Origin: Cyanobacteria bacterium CG_2015-22_32_23
Lineage (GTDB): Bacteria; Cyanobacteriota; Cyanobacteriia; Cyanobacteriales; Cyanobacteriaceae
Length of the DNA stretch: 47,780 bases
Direction: 5' to 3'
Assembly: GCA_009993045.1 (NCBI GenBank)
Contig: JAACUG010000094.1
Coordinates: 1-47,780, forward strand
Part shown: positions 16,147-26,298 of the stretch, piece after piece
Numbering within the stretch: position 1 is the first letter of the stretch
How the letters are laid out: each line of letters opens with the position of its first letter
The notes under the pieces: model-generated
The model's input: only the letters and a program-made list of their open reading frames with translations
Databases searched by the model: none
What the model was told of the DNA's origin: nothing
Translations under genes and position numbers: made by a program

Positions 16147-17169
16147 CTAAGATTTAAGCCAATTTTTTTCGATTAATAATTCTGCAATTTGTACCGCATT
16201 TAATGCAGCACCTTTACGAATTTGATCACCGCATAACCAAAGTTCGATAGAATTTTCATTAGAAATATCTTGTCTAATTCTACCCACTAAAACATCATCT
16301 TTTCCAGTGGCATCTATAGGCATAGGAAAATAATTTTTATCCCAATCTTCTATTAATTTTACTCCAGAAGATTGAGCGATAATTTCTCTTGCTTTATTGA
16401 TAGAAAAAGGTTGAGCAAATTCGATATTGATAGCTTCTGAATGAGCTCTTAAAACTGGTACTCTAACGCAAGTGGCGGTGATACGCAAACTATTATCTCC
16501 AAAAATTTTGCGAGTTTCATTAACCATTTTCATCTCTTCCTCACAATAATTATTCTCGGTAATAGGTGAATTATGAGGAAATAAATTGAAGGCTAAAGGA
16601 TAGGGCAATATTTCGGCTACGGGGTTTTCATCGTTAAGAATGGCTTGGCTTTGAATTTTCACTTCTTCCATGGCCCTTGCCCCAGCACCACTGGCTGATT
16701 GATAAGTAGAAACTATAATTCTTTTGATAGGCTGAATTTGATGTAAAGGATAGATAGCAACTCCCATTAAAATAGTTGTACAATTGGGGTTGGCAATGAT
16801 TCCTTTATGGTTAAAAGCGGCTTCAGGATTGATTTCAGGTACGATTAAGGGAACTTCGTCATTCATGCGAAAAGCACTGGAGTTATCAATCATAACTGCA
16901 CCTGATGAGACGATGGTATTCGCCCAGTATTTTGAAGTCGAACCTCCAGCAGATGCTAAGACTATATCAACGTCTTTGAAGGATTTTTCGTCAACGGCTT
17001 CTACTTCGATTAACTGATTTTTGAAAGGGATTTTTTGCCCTGCGGAGCGAGGAGAAGATAATAATTTTAAATTTTTAACGGGGAAATTACGCTCTATCAG
17101 CAAATCAATAATTTCTGTACCTACCGCCCCCGTTGCACCTAAAATGGCAACATTAACTTCATTAGACAA
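16147..17169 (-). CDS. asd: Aspartate-semialdehyde dehydrogenase
   Basis: The 340-residue NADP-dependent enzyme reduces aspartyl phosphate to the semialdehyde, a step shared by lysine/diaminopimelate, threonine and methionine synthesis. Signatures are VAILGATGAVGTEI (NADP loop), the catalytic C130 in IANPNCTTILMG, YQSASGAGARAMEE and the active-site His region RVPVLRAHSEAI. It lies 160 bp after psb27 on the same strand. The frequent partner dapA is not in the window. Confidence 0.96.
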   Translation of the reverse strand: MSNEVNVAILGATGAVGTEIIDLLIERNFPVKNLKLLSSPRSAGQKIPFKNQLIEVEAVDEKSFKDVDIVLASAGGSTSKYWANTIVSSGAVMIDNSSAFRMNDEVPLIVPEINPEAAFNHKGIIANPNCTTILMGVAIYPLHQIQPIKRIIVSTYQSASGAGARAMEEVKIQSQAILNDENPVAEILPYPLAFNLFPHNSPITENNYCEEEMKMVNETRKIFGDNSLRITATCVRVPVLRAHSEAINIEFAQPFSINKAREIIAQSSGVKLIEDWDKNYFPMPIDATGKDDVLVGRIRQDISNENSIELWLCGDQIRKGAALNAVQIAELLIEKNWLKS

Positions 17170-17329
17170 ATAATTATCCTCCTAATATATAAATTTTTCA
17201 ATCAAATTATTATAAATAATTGACGCAATTCAAATTACAATCTGTACAAAGTTTCAACTATAAGAAATAGTATTTAAGCCTTGAATATCAATTAATTATT
17301 CCTTGTTAATTGGTTAATTGTTTTTTTAT

Positions 17330-17740
17330 TTAGTATCCTTTTTTGAGGGCAAATTCTACTTGTTTAAACTCTTGAGAAAGTCTAGTTTTGAGTTTATCAG
17401 GTAAAGGACGATTACCATAAGATGTATAATAACCAGCTAGAGAATTTAAAGCGGTTTGCATGGTAGTAAAAGATTTTAAGCCACCGTATTTAGTATCTTT
17501 GCGATAACGGGAAATATAATCATTAATTTGTTTTCTAGCTTCATTCTGAGTCGCTTTTTTTGTCTGAATATCGGTGTCATCGGGAAGTTCGATGGCAGTG
17601 TTTAAACATTCTAATACGGCAATGGTATCTTCAGTATATTTCCCTGTTAAATTAGCGGATGCAATGTCTATATAGCTGATAAAACTAATGGTAATAACTA
17701 AGGCTAAGGTTAAAAGTTTCGATACAAAAGATTTAATCAT
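17330..17740 (-). CDS. psb27: Photosystem II assembly protein Psb27, apparently without lipoprotein cysteine
   Basis: The 136-residue lumenal protein carries the diagnostic blocks QINDYISRYRKDTKYGGLKS and FTTMQTALNSLAGYYTSYG. Psb27 binds CP43 at the lumenal side during assembly and repair of photosystem II, before the manganese cluster is made. Most cyanobacterial copies are lipoproteins with a lipobox cysteine at the end of the signal peptide. Here the signal region reads ISFISYIDIASANLTG, with no Cys and a signal peptidase I-type ASA site before Asn. I checked this in the DNA. Together these suggest a soluble lumenal form, as in chloroplasts. Confidence 0.95.
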   Translation of the reverse strand: MIKSFVSKLLTLALVITISFISYIDIASANLTGKYTEDTIAVLECLNTAIELPDDTDIQTKKATQNEARKQINDYISRYRKDTKYGGLKSFTTMQTALNSLAGYYTSYGNRPLPDKLKTRLSQEFKQVEFALKKGY

Positions 17741-17950
17741 TTTTATCTATAACGATATTTTTTATTTTCTCTGATTTTATCAGTTATGGGTTCATGGAAA
17801 TTAGGAATTTTATTACTTTTGTTGACTAAAAATATGGCTCTCCTACAGTAGTTATGACAAATTAATAGAAAATAATTAATGTAAACTTTAATCAGTATGG
17901 CTTTGAGTATTTTAAAAATGCAATTATTATAAATTAACAGTTTGAATTTA

Positions 17951-17974
17951 ACCTAATACCTGATACCTGACACC
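17951..17974 (+). repeat. Short heptamer repeat (ACCTAAT/ACCTGAT/ACCTGAC)
   Basis: Three consecutive 7-bp units, ACCTAAT-ACCTGAT-ACCTGAC, then ACC, lie in the gap between the SpoIID-like gene and psb27. They belong to the same unit family as 15971-15990. Confidence 0.6.
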
Positions 17975-18031
17975 TTTTTTTAGACATAATTTATCACGAA
18001 CAGAAGTAGTAGAGCCAAAAATATTTTTCTC

Positions 18032-19150
18032 CTATCTTGTTTTCATGGTAGCTAGTCGTGCATTTTGATAGTAATGTCCAAGAATTTGTCGATAATCAAC
18101 GTTATTTTTCGCTAGATAATAAGTACCCCATTGGCTTAACCCTAAACCATGGCCAAATCCTCTACCTGATACTTGTAATGTATTACCAGAGGGAGAAACT
18201 CTAAACAAAGTACTTCGTAAATCTAACGCACTTCTTAAGTCGCTTCCTGCTACGGTTTTTGTACTGCGATCGCCAACTATTTGCATAGTAATAATTCTAC
18301 CTTGAGGGGTGGTTTTTTGAGCCCTTAATTCTCTAATATTACCGACACCGCCAACAACTCGACTAATAGAGGAAAGAGAAACACTTTTATTCCATTGAAA
18401 TACGGGGGATGTTTGATCATAATCAACAACTCCTCTTAAATAGGGTAGTGGTGATGTCCAAATATCTTCCACATTTTCTGTATGTCCCCCTGATGAAGAA
18501 TGAAATACGGCTAAGATGGGTTGATTGTTATAAGTCATAATTTGCCCATTAGTAGCTTGTACTGCTTGATGAGTTGTCGTGTATTCACTACCTAATCCTT
18601 TATATACTTGAGTTGCGGTAGTGGTATCAAGATCAAAAACACTATTTCTACTGGTATTGCGTTTGTATAAAGCGTAGGTACGAGCGGCTACCGCTTGAGC
18701 TTTTAAGGCTTCTTGAGGCCAACTCGGTACTGCTTCTGCACCCACAACGCTATATAAATAATCTTCCATATCCACATAGTTAACGGCAGTAATTCCGCTA
18801 CCTTGACGAGTTAATAACACTCTCCCACGATACCAGCGATCGCCAACCCAAACAACACCATCACCACTAGGTTCTAACCATATACTATTAGAGTTCCATC
18901 CTGCAAGACTAACTTTACCACCGCTAGGTTTAGCTACAAAAGAATTCATACCATCTACTTGTCCGATAGTTTTTCTGGTACTATCCTTAATTACGGCTGG
19001 AGTTGAGCTTCCAATTTGTAAGTTATTAACACCTTTTTTGATAGCTACCCGTAATTCTAAAGCAGCTTGAGCAGAAGTGGTAAAAATGAGGAGGAAAAAA
19101 GTAATAAAACTTAATTTAGAAGTTATTTTTAAAAGAAATTTGATCCACAT
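18032..19150 (-). CDS. SpoIID/LytB-domain secreted protein (probable amidase enhancer or lytic glycosylase)
   Basis: The 372-residue protein has a signal peptide (about 1-29, ending SAQAA) and a SpoIID domain. Typical blocks are VNYVDMEDYLYSVVGAEAVP, WPQEALKAQAVAARTYALYK, HSSSGGHTENVEDIW, LPYLRGVVDYD and SGRGFGHGLGLSQWG, followed by YRQILGHYYQNA. In Bacillus, SpoIID cleaves denuded peptidoglycan glycan strands. In cyanobacteria the relatives are assumed to act on the periplasmic cell wall. It is divergent from the pseudokinase-like gene at 19433, with 282 bp between. Confidence 0.92.
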   Translation of the reverse strand: MWIKFLLKITSKLSFITFFLLIFTTSAQAALELRVAIKKGVNNLQIGSSTPAVIKDSTRKTIGQVDGMNSFVAKPSGGKVSLAGWNSNSIWLEPSGDGVVWVGDRWYRGRVLLTRQGSGITAVNYVDMEDYLYSVVGAEAVPSWPQEALKAQAVAARTYALYKRNTSRNSVFDLDTTTATQVYKGLGSEYTTTHQAVQATNGQIMTYNNQPILAVFHSSSGGHTENVEDIWTSPLPYLRGVVDYDQTSPVFQWNKSVSLSSISRVVGGVGNIRELRAQKTTPQGRIITMQIVGDRSTKTVAGSDLRSALDLRSTLFRVSPSGNTLQVSGRGFGHGLGLSQWGTYYLAKNNVDYRQILGHYYQNARLATMKTR

Positions 19151-19432
19151 ATTGATTAATAATATTATTTACTGTAGGCTTTAGGACGTTGTTATTTTTT
19201 AATCAGTTTCAATCTTCCATGATAGTAAGCTATTTTCTTCCTTAATGGCAGATTAAAATACAAATAATCCAATCAAAATTTAATTTTCCATTTCCATAGC
19301 CCAAAAAATTGTCATGTTTGATCAAATTTAAAGATGAGTTTGATAGTATTTTTGTTCAGAGTTTAACATTTACCCGTAAAGATTATACTTGTATCAGAGT
19401 AATTAATATTCAGAGAATTATTACAAAAGGAG

Positions 19433-20686
19433 ATGTCTTTAACAATTTTAAATCGTTATGAAATTATTAAACAACTTGGTAGCAGTGATTTTGTAGAAAC
19501 TTTTTTAGTTAAAGATAGAAAAATATCTCCTGAGAAAGAAGTGGTTTTAAAATGTTTTTATCCCTCAAATCTTGAGCAAATTTCACCGACAATTATCGAA
19601 AACTTATTTAATCAAGAGGCTTCTACTTTAGCGAAGTTAGGAAAAAACTTTCATCAAATACCAATAATATATAATTATTTTCAAAAAGATGGAAAATATT
19701 ATTTAGTGGAAGAATATATTAAAGGAAAAAATTTAACACAATTAGGTATTATAAGTTCAAAACAATGTGTAACTATTTTATCTTCTTTATTAGTTACCCT
19801 TAAATATTTTCATCAGAAGAATATTATTCATCAAGATATAAAACCTGAAAATATTATTTTAAGAGAATCAGATAATAAACCTGTGTTAATTAATTTCGGT
19901 ACATTTAAAGAAATAATTAGCATAAATTCATTACTTCCTAATCGAGATTTTCAAACAGATTCTGTGATGACAAACCCAGAAGAATATACTCTTTATCAAA
20001 AGTATATGATGAGGACTTCTTTTTTAGGTAATTTGTATTGTCTTGCTGTCTCAATGATTTATAGTTTGACAGGTAAATTACCCATAGAAATTCATCATGA
20101 TGCCAATACACAAATATTGGAAGCCAATACTTATTTACCAAATGTTAACCCTTCTTTAGCTGCTATTTTAATTAAAGCTATTGCCATGGATACGAGTATT
20201 CGTTATGTTACCGCTAATCAAATGTATGATGATTTACAAACTTTTTTGAAAACGCAAAATAATTATATTCCTGAAAAAACGACTTTATCTTCTGTTTCTG
20301 ATACCGATGATAATTTAGTAAATTCTATAGCATCAAGTAAGAAAAATTTTTCTATAATTATATTGGCAATTTTGATAACTTTTATAATGTCTGTATCCGC
20401 AAGTTTGTTAATAACAATAACGGAAAAAAAAACACCTACTATTGTTGAAACTTTACCTCAATATAACACAAACAAAGGTTACGGAAAAATTGGAGGAATG
20501 TCTAATAATATCAGCCTTTATTCTGAAAATAATACTAATTCTCGTATTGTAGGATATGGCTTTACAGGACAAGCTATACAAATTTTAGGTAGCGAATACG
20601 ATAAGAAAGGGATTATTTGGTATAAAGTATATCATCCAGAATCAGGGGTGACAGGATGGATTCAAAAAGAATTTATTGATTTATAA
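19433..20686 (+). CDS. Membrane Ser/Thr protein kinase homologue, probably a pseudokinase, with C-terminal SH3b domain
   Basis: The 417-residue protein has a kinase domain (about 8-275), a membrane helix (about 305-328) and an extracytoplasmic SH3b domain (about 350-417, ending VTGWIQKEFIDL). K40 and the HQDIKPEN catalytic loop (D135) are kept. The DFG motif reads INFG (N154), the glycine loop is GSSDFVETF, the APE motif is not recognisable, and the F-helix Asp is Asn (FLGNLYCLAV, N200). Loss of the Mg-binding Asp argues against normal kinase activity. The purine-rich AAAAGGAG abuts the ATG with no spacer. The neighbour downstream encodes FHA domains, which read phosphothreonine. Confidence 0.85.
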   Translation: MSLTILNRYEIIKQLGSSDFVETFLVKDRKISPEKEVVLKCFYPSNLEQISPTIIENLFNQEASTLAKLGKNFHQIPIIYNYFQKDGKYYLVEEYIKGKNLTQLGIISSKQCVTILSSLLVTLKYFHQKNIIHQDIKPENIILRESDNKPVLINFGTFKEIISINSLLPNRDFQTDSVMTNPEEYTLYQKYMMRTSFLGNLYCLAVSMIYSLTGKLPIEIHHDANTQILEANTYLPNVNPSLAAILIKAIAMDTSIRYVTANQMYDDLQTFLKTQNNYIPEKTTLSSVSDTDDNLVNSIASSKKNFSIIILAILITFIMSVSASLLITITEKKTPTIVETLPQYNTNKGYGKIGGMSNNISLYSENNTNSRIVGYGFTGQAIQILGSEYDKKGIIWYKVYHPESGVTGWIQKEFIDL

Positions 20687-20883
20687 GGAGTCATCAATAG
20701 TTAAACATCTTCATTTACTCATCTTAAAATGTTGATAAATTTTCAGTAAATATTTTCCCCAAAAATAGAGATAATAACTAAGAAATCAAAAAAAGTTGTT
20801 GTCAATTATCTGTTGATTGACTGTCAATTACTTTATTAAATAAATTTTTAAGATTAAACTCGAATAAAAATATTATATCTTAG

Positions 20884-23274
20884 ATGAATAATTTTCCAGA
20901 GAATTCTACAGTTTTAGCAACAAATCCTTATATTATTATTAATAATCAGGGCAAAATTTCACCTTATTTTGAATTAACTAAAGATCAACATATTTTAGGA
21001 AGAGATCCACAATTTGCTGATTTATTATTACCTTCTGATTGGGCAGTTATTAGTCGTTGTCAAGCTACTATTATTAAAGTTAATAACGACTATTTTATTT
21101 ATGATGGTGATGGTGAAAATCCCAGTAGTAATAAACTATTTATTAATAACTCTTTAATTACTCCAAAAGGTGGTTATTGTTTAAATAGCGGTGATACCCT
21201 GAGAATTGGACAAAATCTAAATGTTTTAGTAACTATTCAATTTTTTGATCCCACTAAGAGTTTTTTTGTAGAAAATATTAATCAAAAATCTATTTTATTA
21301 AAAGAAAAATCTATAGTTTTAGGTAGAGATATAACCGCAAATTTACAATTAATTGCACCTACTGTATCTCGTAAACACGCAGTCATTGATTATCAAAGTG
21401 AGGGAGAATATATACTTTACGATTATAGTAGTAATGGTATTTTTGTTAATGATATTAAAGTAGAAGGAAAAATTAATGTAAAATCGGGATCTGTTATTAA
21501 AATTGCACCCTATACCCTTGTTATTCATGGGGATGAATTATTAATCGCTGATAATGGGGATAATATTCGCTTAGATGCTGAAAATATTTTAAGAATTGTT
21601 AAGGATAAAGAAGGAAAATCTATCACTTTATTAAATAATATTTCTTTACCCATTGAACCGGGGCAATTAATTGCTTTAGTAGGAGGAAGTGGTGCAGGAA
21701 AATCAACTTTTATGCGCACTTTATTAGGCATCGAACCCACAACTTCAGGTACAGTATATTTAAACGGAGAAAACTTAAGAAATAACTTCAATATTTATCG
21801 TAATCAAATTGGTTATGTACCTCAATCTGATATTATTCATCGTGACTTAAGAGTAGAAGAAGTTTTGCGTTACACTGCTAAATTACGTTTACCTGCTGAT
21901 GCAGATATTGATTCAATTATTGAGAAAACTTTAGTTGATATTGAAATGGTAGAAAGACGTGATGTTTTTGTTAAAAATTTGAGCGGAGGACAGCTAAAAA
22001 GAGTCTCAATTGGTGTAGAATTATTAGTAGATCCTAAGTTATTTTTCCTTGATGAACCTACTTCTGGTTTAGATCCAGGGTTGGATAAAAAGATGATGCA
22101 ATTACTGAGAAAGTTAGCAAATCAAGGGCGAACTGTTATTCTCGTTACCCATGCAACTACTAATATTAATCTTTCCGATCGCCTTGTATTTTTAGGTCAA
22201 GGAGGAAATTTATGCTATTTTGGTAATTATGAAGATGGACATAATTTTTTTGAATTAAAAACAGGTGATTTTGCCGATATTTATATTAAATTAGATAATA
22301 AAAAAGCAGTTTTAGATACAGCTAATAAGTTTAAAAATTCTAAATATTATGATAAATATATTACTCAAAAACTAGGCACAGATCATCAAAGTAAAGTAAC
22401 TGTTAAACCGAAAAAAGTTAAAAGTAATTTTTTAAAACAATTCTTTATTTTATGTCAAAGATACTATCAACTAATTGTCAGAGATAAAGTTAATTTAATT
22501 ATCTCATTATTAACAGCACCAATAGGTATATTTTTAATTGATTTAGCGATTAGAAAAAAAGAGCCTTTTATTTTAGGAAAAGAAGCAGATCCAGCCCTAG
22601 CACCTTTAGCTCAAACTGTTTTATTTGTCTTTACTTCTGCCGCTATTTGGGTTGGTTTAGCCACCTCTTTACAAGAAATAATCAAAGAGAATGATATTTA
22701 CTTACGAGAAAGGCTAGTAAATCTCAATTTATTCGCTTATTTAAAATCAAAAATTACAGTATTAAGCGCCCTTGCTTTTTTACAAACTATCTTGATGGTA
22801 GGAGTAATCTTATTGGCTTTTTCTCCCCCAGAATCTGAAACAATTTCTTGGTTAGCAGGAGTTAGTATCACCAGTTTTTTAACCCTTTTTGCCTCTATTT
22901 GTTTAGGTTTAATGATTTCAGCTACGGTAAAAAATAGCACTCAAGCTAATAGCGCTTTACCCTTACTTTTATTACCCCAAATTATCTTTTCTGGAGTGTT
23001 ATTTAAGATTGAAGGTTTCGGTAAATATTTGTCATGGTCAATGATAAGTCGTTGGTCTGTAGGTGCTTATGGTTCATTAGTCAATATCAATAAATTAGTA
23101 CCTGAAGTAAAAATATTACCCGATGGTACAAAAATTGAAGCACCTTTTAAAATTACAGAAGTATATAATCCCCAGTGGGATAATTTAACTTTAAATTGGC
23201 AAATTTTAATTTTACATAGTTTAATTTATTTATTGATAACTTGGATGATGCAAAAAAGAAAAGACATTCTTTAA
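20884..23274 (+). CDS. ABC transporter half-molecule with two FHA domains (ABCG/ABC-2 type)
   Basis: The 796-residue protein has, in order, FHA1 (about 37-112), FHA2 (about 140-215), an ABC ATPase (about 235-460) and an ABC-2 membrane region with six segments (about 530-790). FHA2 is canonical (LGRD, SRKHAVI, SSNGIFVN). FHA1 has SRCQ instead of SRxH. The ATPase has Walker A GGSGAGKST (about 267-275), LSGGQ and FFLDEPTSGLD, followed by VTHATTN. This is the architecture of cyanobacterial and actinobacterial FHA-ABC exporters whose activity is thought to be phospho-gated. The substrate is unknown. It lies 197 bp after the pseudokinase-like gene on the same strand. Confidence 0.93.
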   Translation: MNNFPENSTVLATNPYIIINNQGKISPYFELTKDQHILGRDPQFADLLLPSDWAVISRCQATIIKVNNDYFIYDGDGENPSSNKLFINNSLITPKGGYCLNSGDTLRIGQNLNVLVTIQFFDPTKSFFVENINQKSILLKEKSIVLGRDITANLQLIAPTVSRKHAVIDYQSEGEYILYDYSSNGIFVNDIKVEGKINVKSGSVIKIAPYTLVIHGDELLIADNGDNIRLDAENILRIVKDKEGKSITLLNNISLPIEPGQLIALVGGSGAGKSTFMRTLLGIEPTTSGTVYLNGENLRNNFNIYRNQIGYVPQSDIIHRDLRVEEVLRYTAKLRLPADADIDSIIEKTLVDIEMVERRDVFVKNLSGGQLKRVSIGVELLVDPKLFFLDEPTSGLDPGLDKKMMQLLRKLANQGRTVILVTHATTNINLSDRLVFLGQGGNLCYFGNYEDGHNFFELKTGDFADIYIKLDNKKAVLDTANKFKNSKYYDKYITQKLGTDHQSKVTVKPKKVKSNFLKQFFILCQRYYQLIVRDKVNLIISLLTAPIGIFLIDLAIRKKEPFILGKEADPALAPLAQTVLFVFTSAAIWVGLATSLQEIIKENDIYLRERLVNLNLFAYLKSKITVLSALAFLQTILMVGVILLAFSPPESETISWLAGVSITSFLTLFASICLGLMISATVKNSTQANSALPLLLLPQIIFSGVLFKIEGFGKYLSWSMISRWSVGAYGSLVNINKLVPEVKILPDGTKIEAPFKITEVYNPQWDNLTLNWQILILHSLIYLLITWMMQKRKDIL

Positions 23275-23358
23275 TTACAAACAAACACAAAAAAATTTTA
23301 TTGTCCATTGTCCATTGTTAATATATACTCAAAAGCGAACGAATATCAGATTATCCCT

Positions 23359-24711
23359 ATGTTAGCAGTAGCAATTCTCGCCGCAGGAAAAGGAACTAGA
23401 ATGAAGTCTAAACTTCCTAAAGTTTTACATTTATTAGGAAGTAAAAGTCTTGTGGAAAAAGCTATAGATAGTTGTAATCTTGTGCAACCTGATCGCCAAT
23501 TAGTGATTATTGGTTATGAAGGTAAACAAATTGAAAATGCCCTTAATTACCTTCCACAAGTCGAATTTGTTGAACAAACTGAGCAATTAGGCACAGGCCA
23601 CGCAATTCAACAATTAATTCCCCATTTAGATGATTTTTCGGGAGATTTGCTAGTTTTAAATGGTGATGTACCTTTATTACGTCCTGAAACTGTGCAAAAA
23701 ATGGTTACTATTCATCAAGAAAATAATAACTCAGCTACTCTTTTAACCGCTAATTTACCGAATCCTCAAGGTTACGGTAGAGTTTTTTGTGATGAGAATA
23801 ACTTCGTAACGGCAATTATTGAAGATAGAGATTGTAATGCTACTCAAAAACAAAATAAACGTATCAATGCTGGAGTTTATTGTTTTAATTGGCAGAAATT
23901 ACGGGAAGTTTTACCAAAATTAAGCACCAATAATGATCAACAAGAATATTATCTTACGGAAGTGTTTGATTATTTAGATCAAGTTATGGCTTTAGATGTA
24001 GATGATTATTCCGAAATTAATGGTATAAATGATCGTCGTCAATTAAGTGCGGCTTACGAGATTTTACAACAAAGAATTAAAGACGCATGGATGATGGCAG
24101 GTGTTACTATAATTGATCCTCATAGTGTGACTATTGATGAATCAGTAAAATTAGGTATAGATGTCATTATCGAGCCACAAACCCATTTAAGAGGTAATAC
24201 CACCATTGCTTCTGGTTGTAAAATTGGCCCTAATTGTTTGATTGAAAATAGTCAACTTGGGGAAAATATTAATGTCTTGTATTCCGTGATTATTGATAGT
24301 AAAATTTCTTCAAATAGTAAAATTGGTCCTTATGCACATTTACGAGGTGGTGCGCAATTAGGGGAAAATTGTCGAGTTGGTAACTTTGTTGAAATTAAAA
24401 AAAGCACTATAGGACATAAAACCAACATCGCTCATTTATCTTATATCGGTGATGCTACTTTAGGTAATCAAGTTAATGTCGGTGCAGGTACAATTACCGC
24501 TAATTATGACGGTGTCAAAAAACATCCTACTATCATTGGCCATCGCACTAAAACAGGAAGTAATAGTGTATTTGTCGCACCCGTAACCATAGGAGAAGAT
24601 GTAACCGTTGCCGCAGGTTCAGTAATTACCCATGATGTACCTAATAATAGCTTGGCGATCGCCCGAGAAAAACAAAGAATAATTGAAAATTGGAAAATGA
24701 AATCAAAGTAA
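23359..24711 (+). CDS. glmU: Bifunctional UDP-N-acetylglucosamine pyrophosphorylase / glucosamine-1-phosphate acetyltransferase
   Basis: The 450-residue enzyme makes UDP-GlcNAc for peptidoglycan and lipopolysaccharide. The uridylyltransferase part opens [20 protein letters not shown] and has [10 protein letters not shown] and VLNGDVPLL. The C-terminal left-handed beta helix acetylates ([20 protein letters not shown], then [13 protein letters not shown] and [13 protein letters not shown]). I start at the ATG at 23359. A longer frame could begin at TTG 23308, but that codon lies in a TTGTCCA repeat and adds residues that the family lacks. Length then matches the usual 450-456. Confidence 0.96.
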   Translation: MLAVAILAAGKGTRMKSKLPKVLHLLGSKSLVEKAIDSCNLVQPDRQLVIIGYEGKQIENALNYLPQVEFVEQTEQLGTGHAIQQLIPHLDDFSGDLLVLNGDVPLLRPETVQKMVTIHQENNNSATLLTANLPNPQGYGRVFCDENNFVTAIIEDRDCNATQKQNKRINAGVYCFNWQKLREVLPKLSTNNDQQEYYLTEVFDYLDQVMALDVDDYSEINGINDRRQLSAAYEILQQRIKDAWMMAGVTIIDPHSVTIDESVKLGIDVIIEPQTHLRGNTTIASGCKIGPNCLIENSQLGENINVLYSVIIDSKISSNSKIGPYAHLRGGAQLGENCRVGNFVEIKKSTIGHKTNIAHLSYIGDATLGNQVNVGAGTITANYDGVKKHPTIIGHRTKTGSNSVFVAPVTIGEDVTVAAGSVITHDVPNNSLAIAREKQRIIENWKMKSK

Positions 24712-24869
24712 AAGAGGAGTTAGAAGAAAAGTTATATTCTAATGGTGGCAAGGATAAATTTTAAAAAATCTTCATAATTCGCAAAAAAATTGAGGACTTA
24801 ACAGATAACTCTCAAATTTTACCCGATAATTAATATAATCTTTAATGGCTTTGAATTATAAAGAATTTT

Positions 24870-26288
24870 ATGAATAAAACTAATAATATTCGCATTGAAA
24901 AAGATAGTATGGGTGCTGTTGAAGTACAAAGAGATCGCTACTGGGGTGCGCAAACTCAACGCTCATTACATCATTTTTCCATCGGTGAAGATAAAATGCC
25001 CATAGAAGTAGTTAGAGGATTAGCCATAGTGAAAAAAGCTGCCGCTATTACTAATCAAGAATTAGGTAAATTATCCTCCGAAAAAGCGGGGTTAATCGCT
25101 CAAGTCGCCGATGAAATTCTTACGGGTAAACTAGATGATCATTTTCCGTTATATGTTTGGATGACAGGAAGCGGTACACAAAGTAATATGAATGTAAATG
25201 AAGTTATTGCTAATCGTGCCATTGAAATTTTAGGAGGAGAATTAGGCAGTAAAAACCCGATTCACCCTAACGATGATGTAAATATGTCTCAATCTTCTAA
25301 TGATGCTTTTCCTACCGCCATGAATATAGCGGCAGCTATTGCCATCAATGAATATTTAATTCCTAAAGTTACAAAATTAAGAAACGCTTTACAAGAAAAA
25401 GTTGAAAATTGGCAAGAAATTATTAAAATTGGTAGAACTCATTTACAAGATGCAGTACCTTTAAGTTTAGGGCAGGAATTTTCAGGCTATGTGGGAATGT
25501 TAGATGATAATTTGACGAGAATAAATCAAGCCTTACCGTCTATTTATCAGTTAGCATTAGGAGGTACAGCATTAGGTACGGGTATAAATGCGCCTATAGG
25601 TTTTGCTGATAAATCTGCTTATCATATCGCCCAATTAACAGGTTTACCTTTTGTTAGCGCCCCCAATAAATTTACGGTGATGGGTTCTCATGATGGTATG
25701 GTAATGTTAAGCGGTGTTTTAAAAGTACTTGCTTGTTCATTATATAAAATCGCCAACGATATTCGTTTATTAGCTTGTGGCCCTCGTGCTGGTTTAAATG
25801 AGTTACAATTACCAGAAAATGAGCCAGGATCTTCTATAATGCCGGGGAAAGTAAATCCCACACAATGCGAAGCCTTGGCTATGGTAGCAGTGCAAGTTAT
25901 GGGTTATGATGCTGCTGTCAGTTTTGCTGGTGCTAGTGGTTATTTAGATATGAATGTTTACAAACCCATGATGATTTATAATGTCATTCAATCCATCAAA
26001 ATTCTTGCCGATAGTTGTAATAACTTTACTGATTTTACCGTCATCGGCATGAAGCCAAATTTAAAACGCATTGAAGAATTAGTCAATCAATCCTTAATGT
26101 TAGTAACTTCTCTGAGTCCTTTTATTGGTTATGATAAAGCGTCAACCATAGCTCATGTTGCCCATGAAAAAAATCTTACCCTCAAACAAGCTACTTTAGA
26201 ATTAGGTTATCTCACGGAGGCGGAATTTGATCAATGTATTAATCTTCGACAAATGGCTTATCCTCATGAATCACAAGGTAAGAAATAA
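24870..26288 (+). CDS. fumC: Fumarate hydratase class II
   Basis: The 472-residue enzyme interconverts fumarate and malate. Signatures are [51 protein letters not shown] and the superfamily loop [16 protein letters not shown]. Aspartase is the main alternative in this superfamily, but the first block and overall match favour fumarase. It is convergent with the DUF2079 gene, with only 10 bp between stop codons. Confidence 0.95.
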   Translation: MNKTNNIRIEKDSMGAVEVQRDRYWGAQTQRSLHHFSIGEDKMPIEVVRGLAIVKKAAAITNQELGKLSSEKAGLIAQVADEILTGKLDDHFPLYVWMTGSGTQSNMNVNEVIANRAIEILGGELGSKNPIHPNDDVNMSQSSNDAFPTAMNIAAAIAINEYLIPKVTKLRNALQEKVENWQEIIKIGRTHLQDAVPLSLGQEFSGYVGMLDDNLTRINQALPSIYQLALGGTALGTGINAPIGFADKSAYHIAQLTGLPFVSAPNKFTVMGSHDGMVMLSGVLKVLACSLYKIANDIRLLACGPRAGLNELQLPENEPGSSIMPGKVNPTQCEALAMVAVQVMGYDAAVSFAGASGYLDMNVYKPMMIYNVIQSIKILADSCNNFTDFTVIGMKPNLKRIEELVNQSLMLVTSLSPFIGYDKASTIAHVAHEKNLTLKQATLELGYLTEAEFDQCINLRQMAYPHESQGKK

Positions 26289-26298
26289 AATATATTAA

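Noticed and set aside
19433..20686. Annotation as an ordinary active Ser/Thr kinase
   Set aside because: DFG is NFG, the F-helix Asp is Asn and the APE motif is missing. I keep it as a kinase homologue of doubtful activity.
23308..23358. TTG start for glmU adding 17 residues
   Set aside because: The extra segment is translated repeat sequence (TTGTCCA units) and is absent from the family. The ATG at 23359 gives the normal GlmU start.
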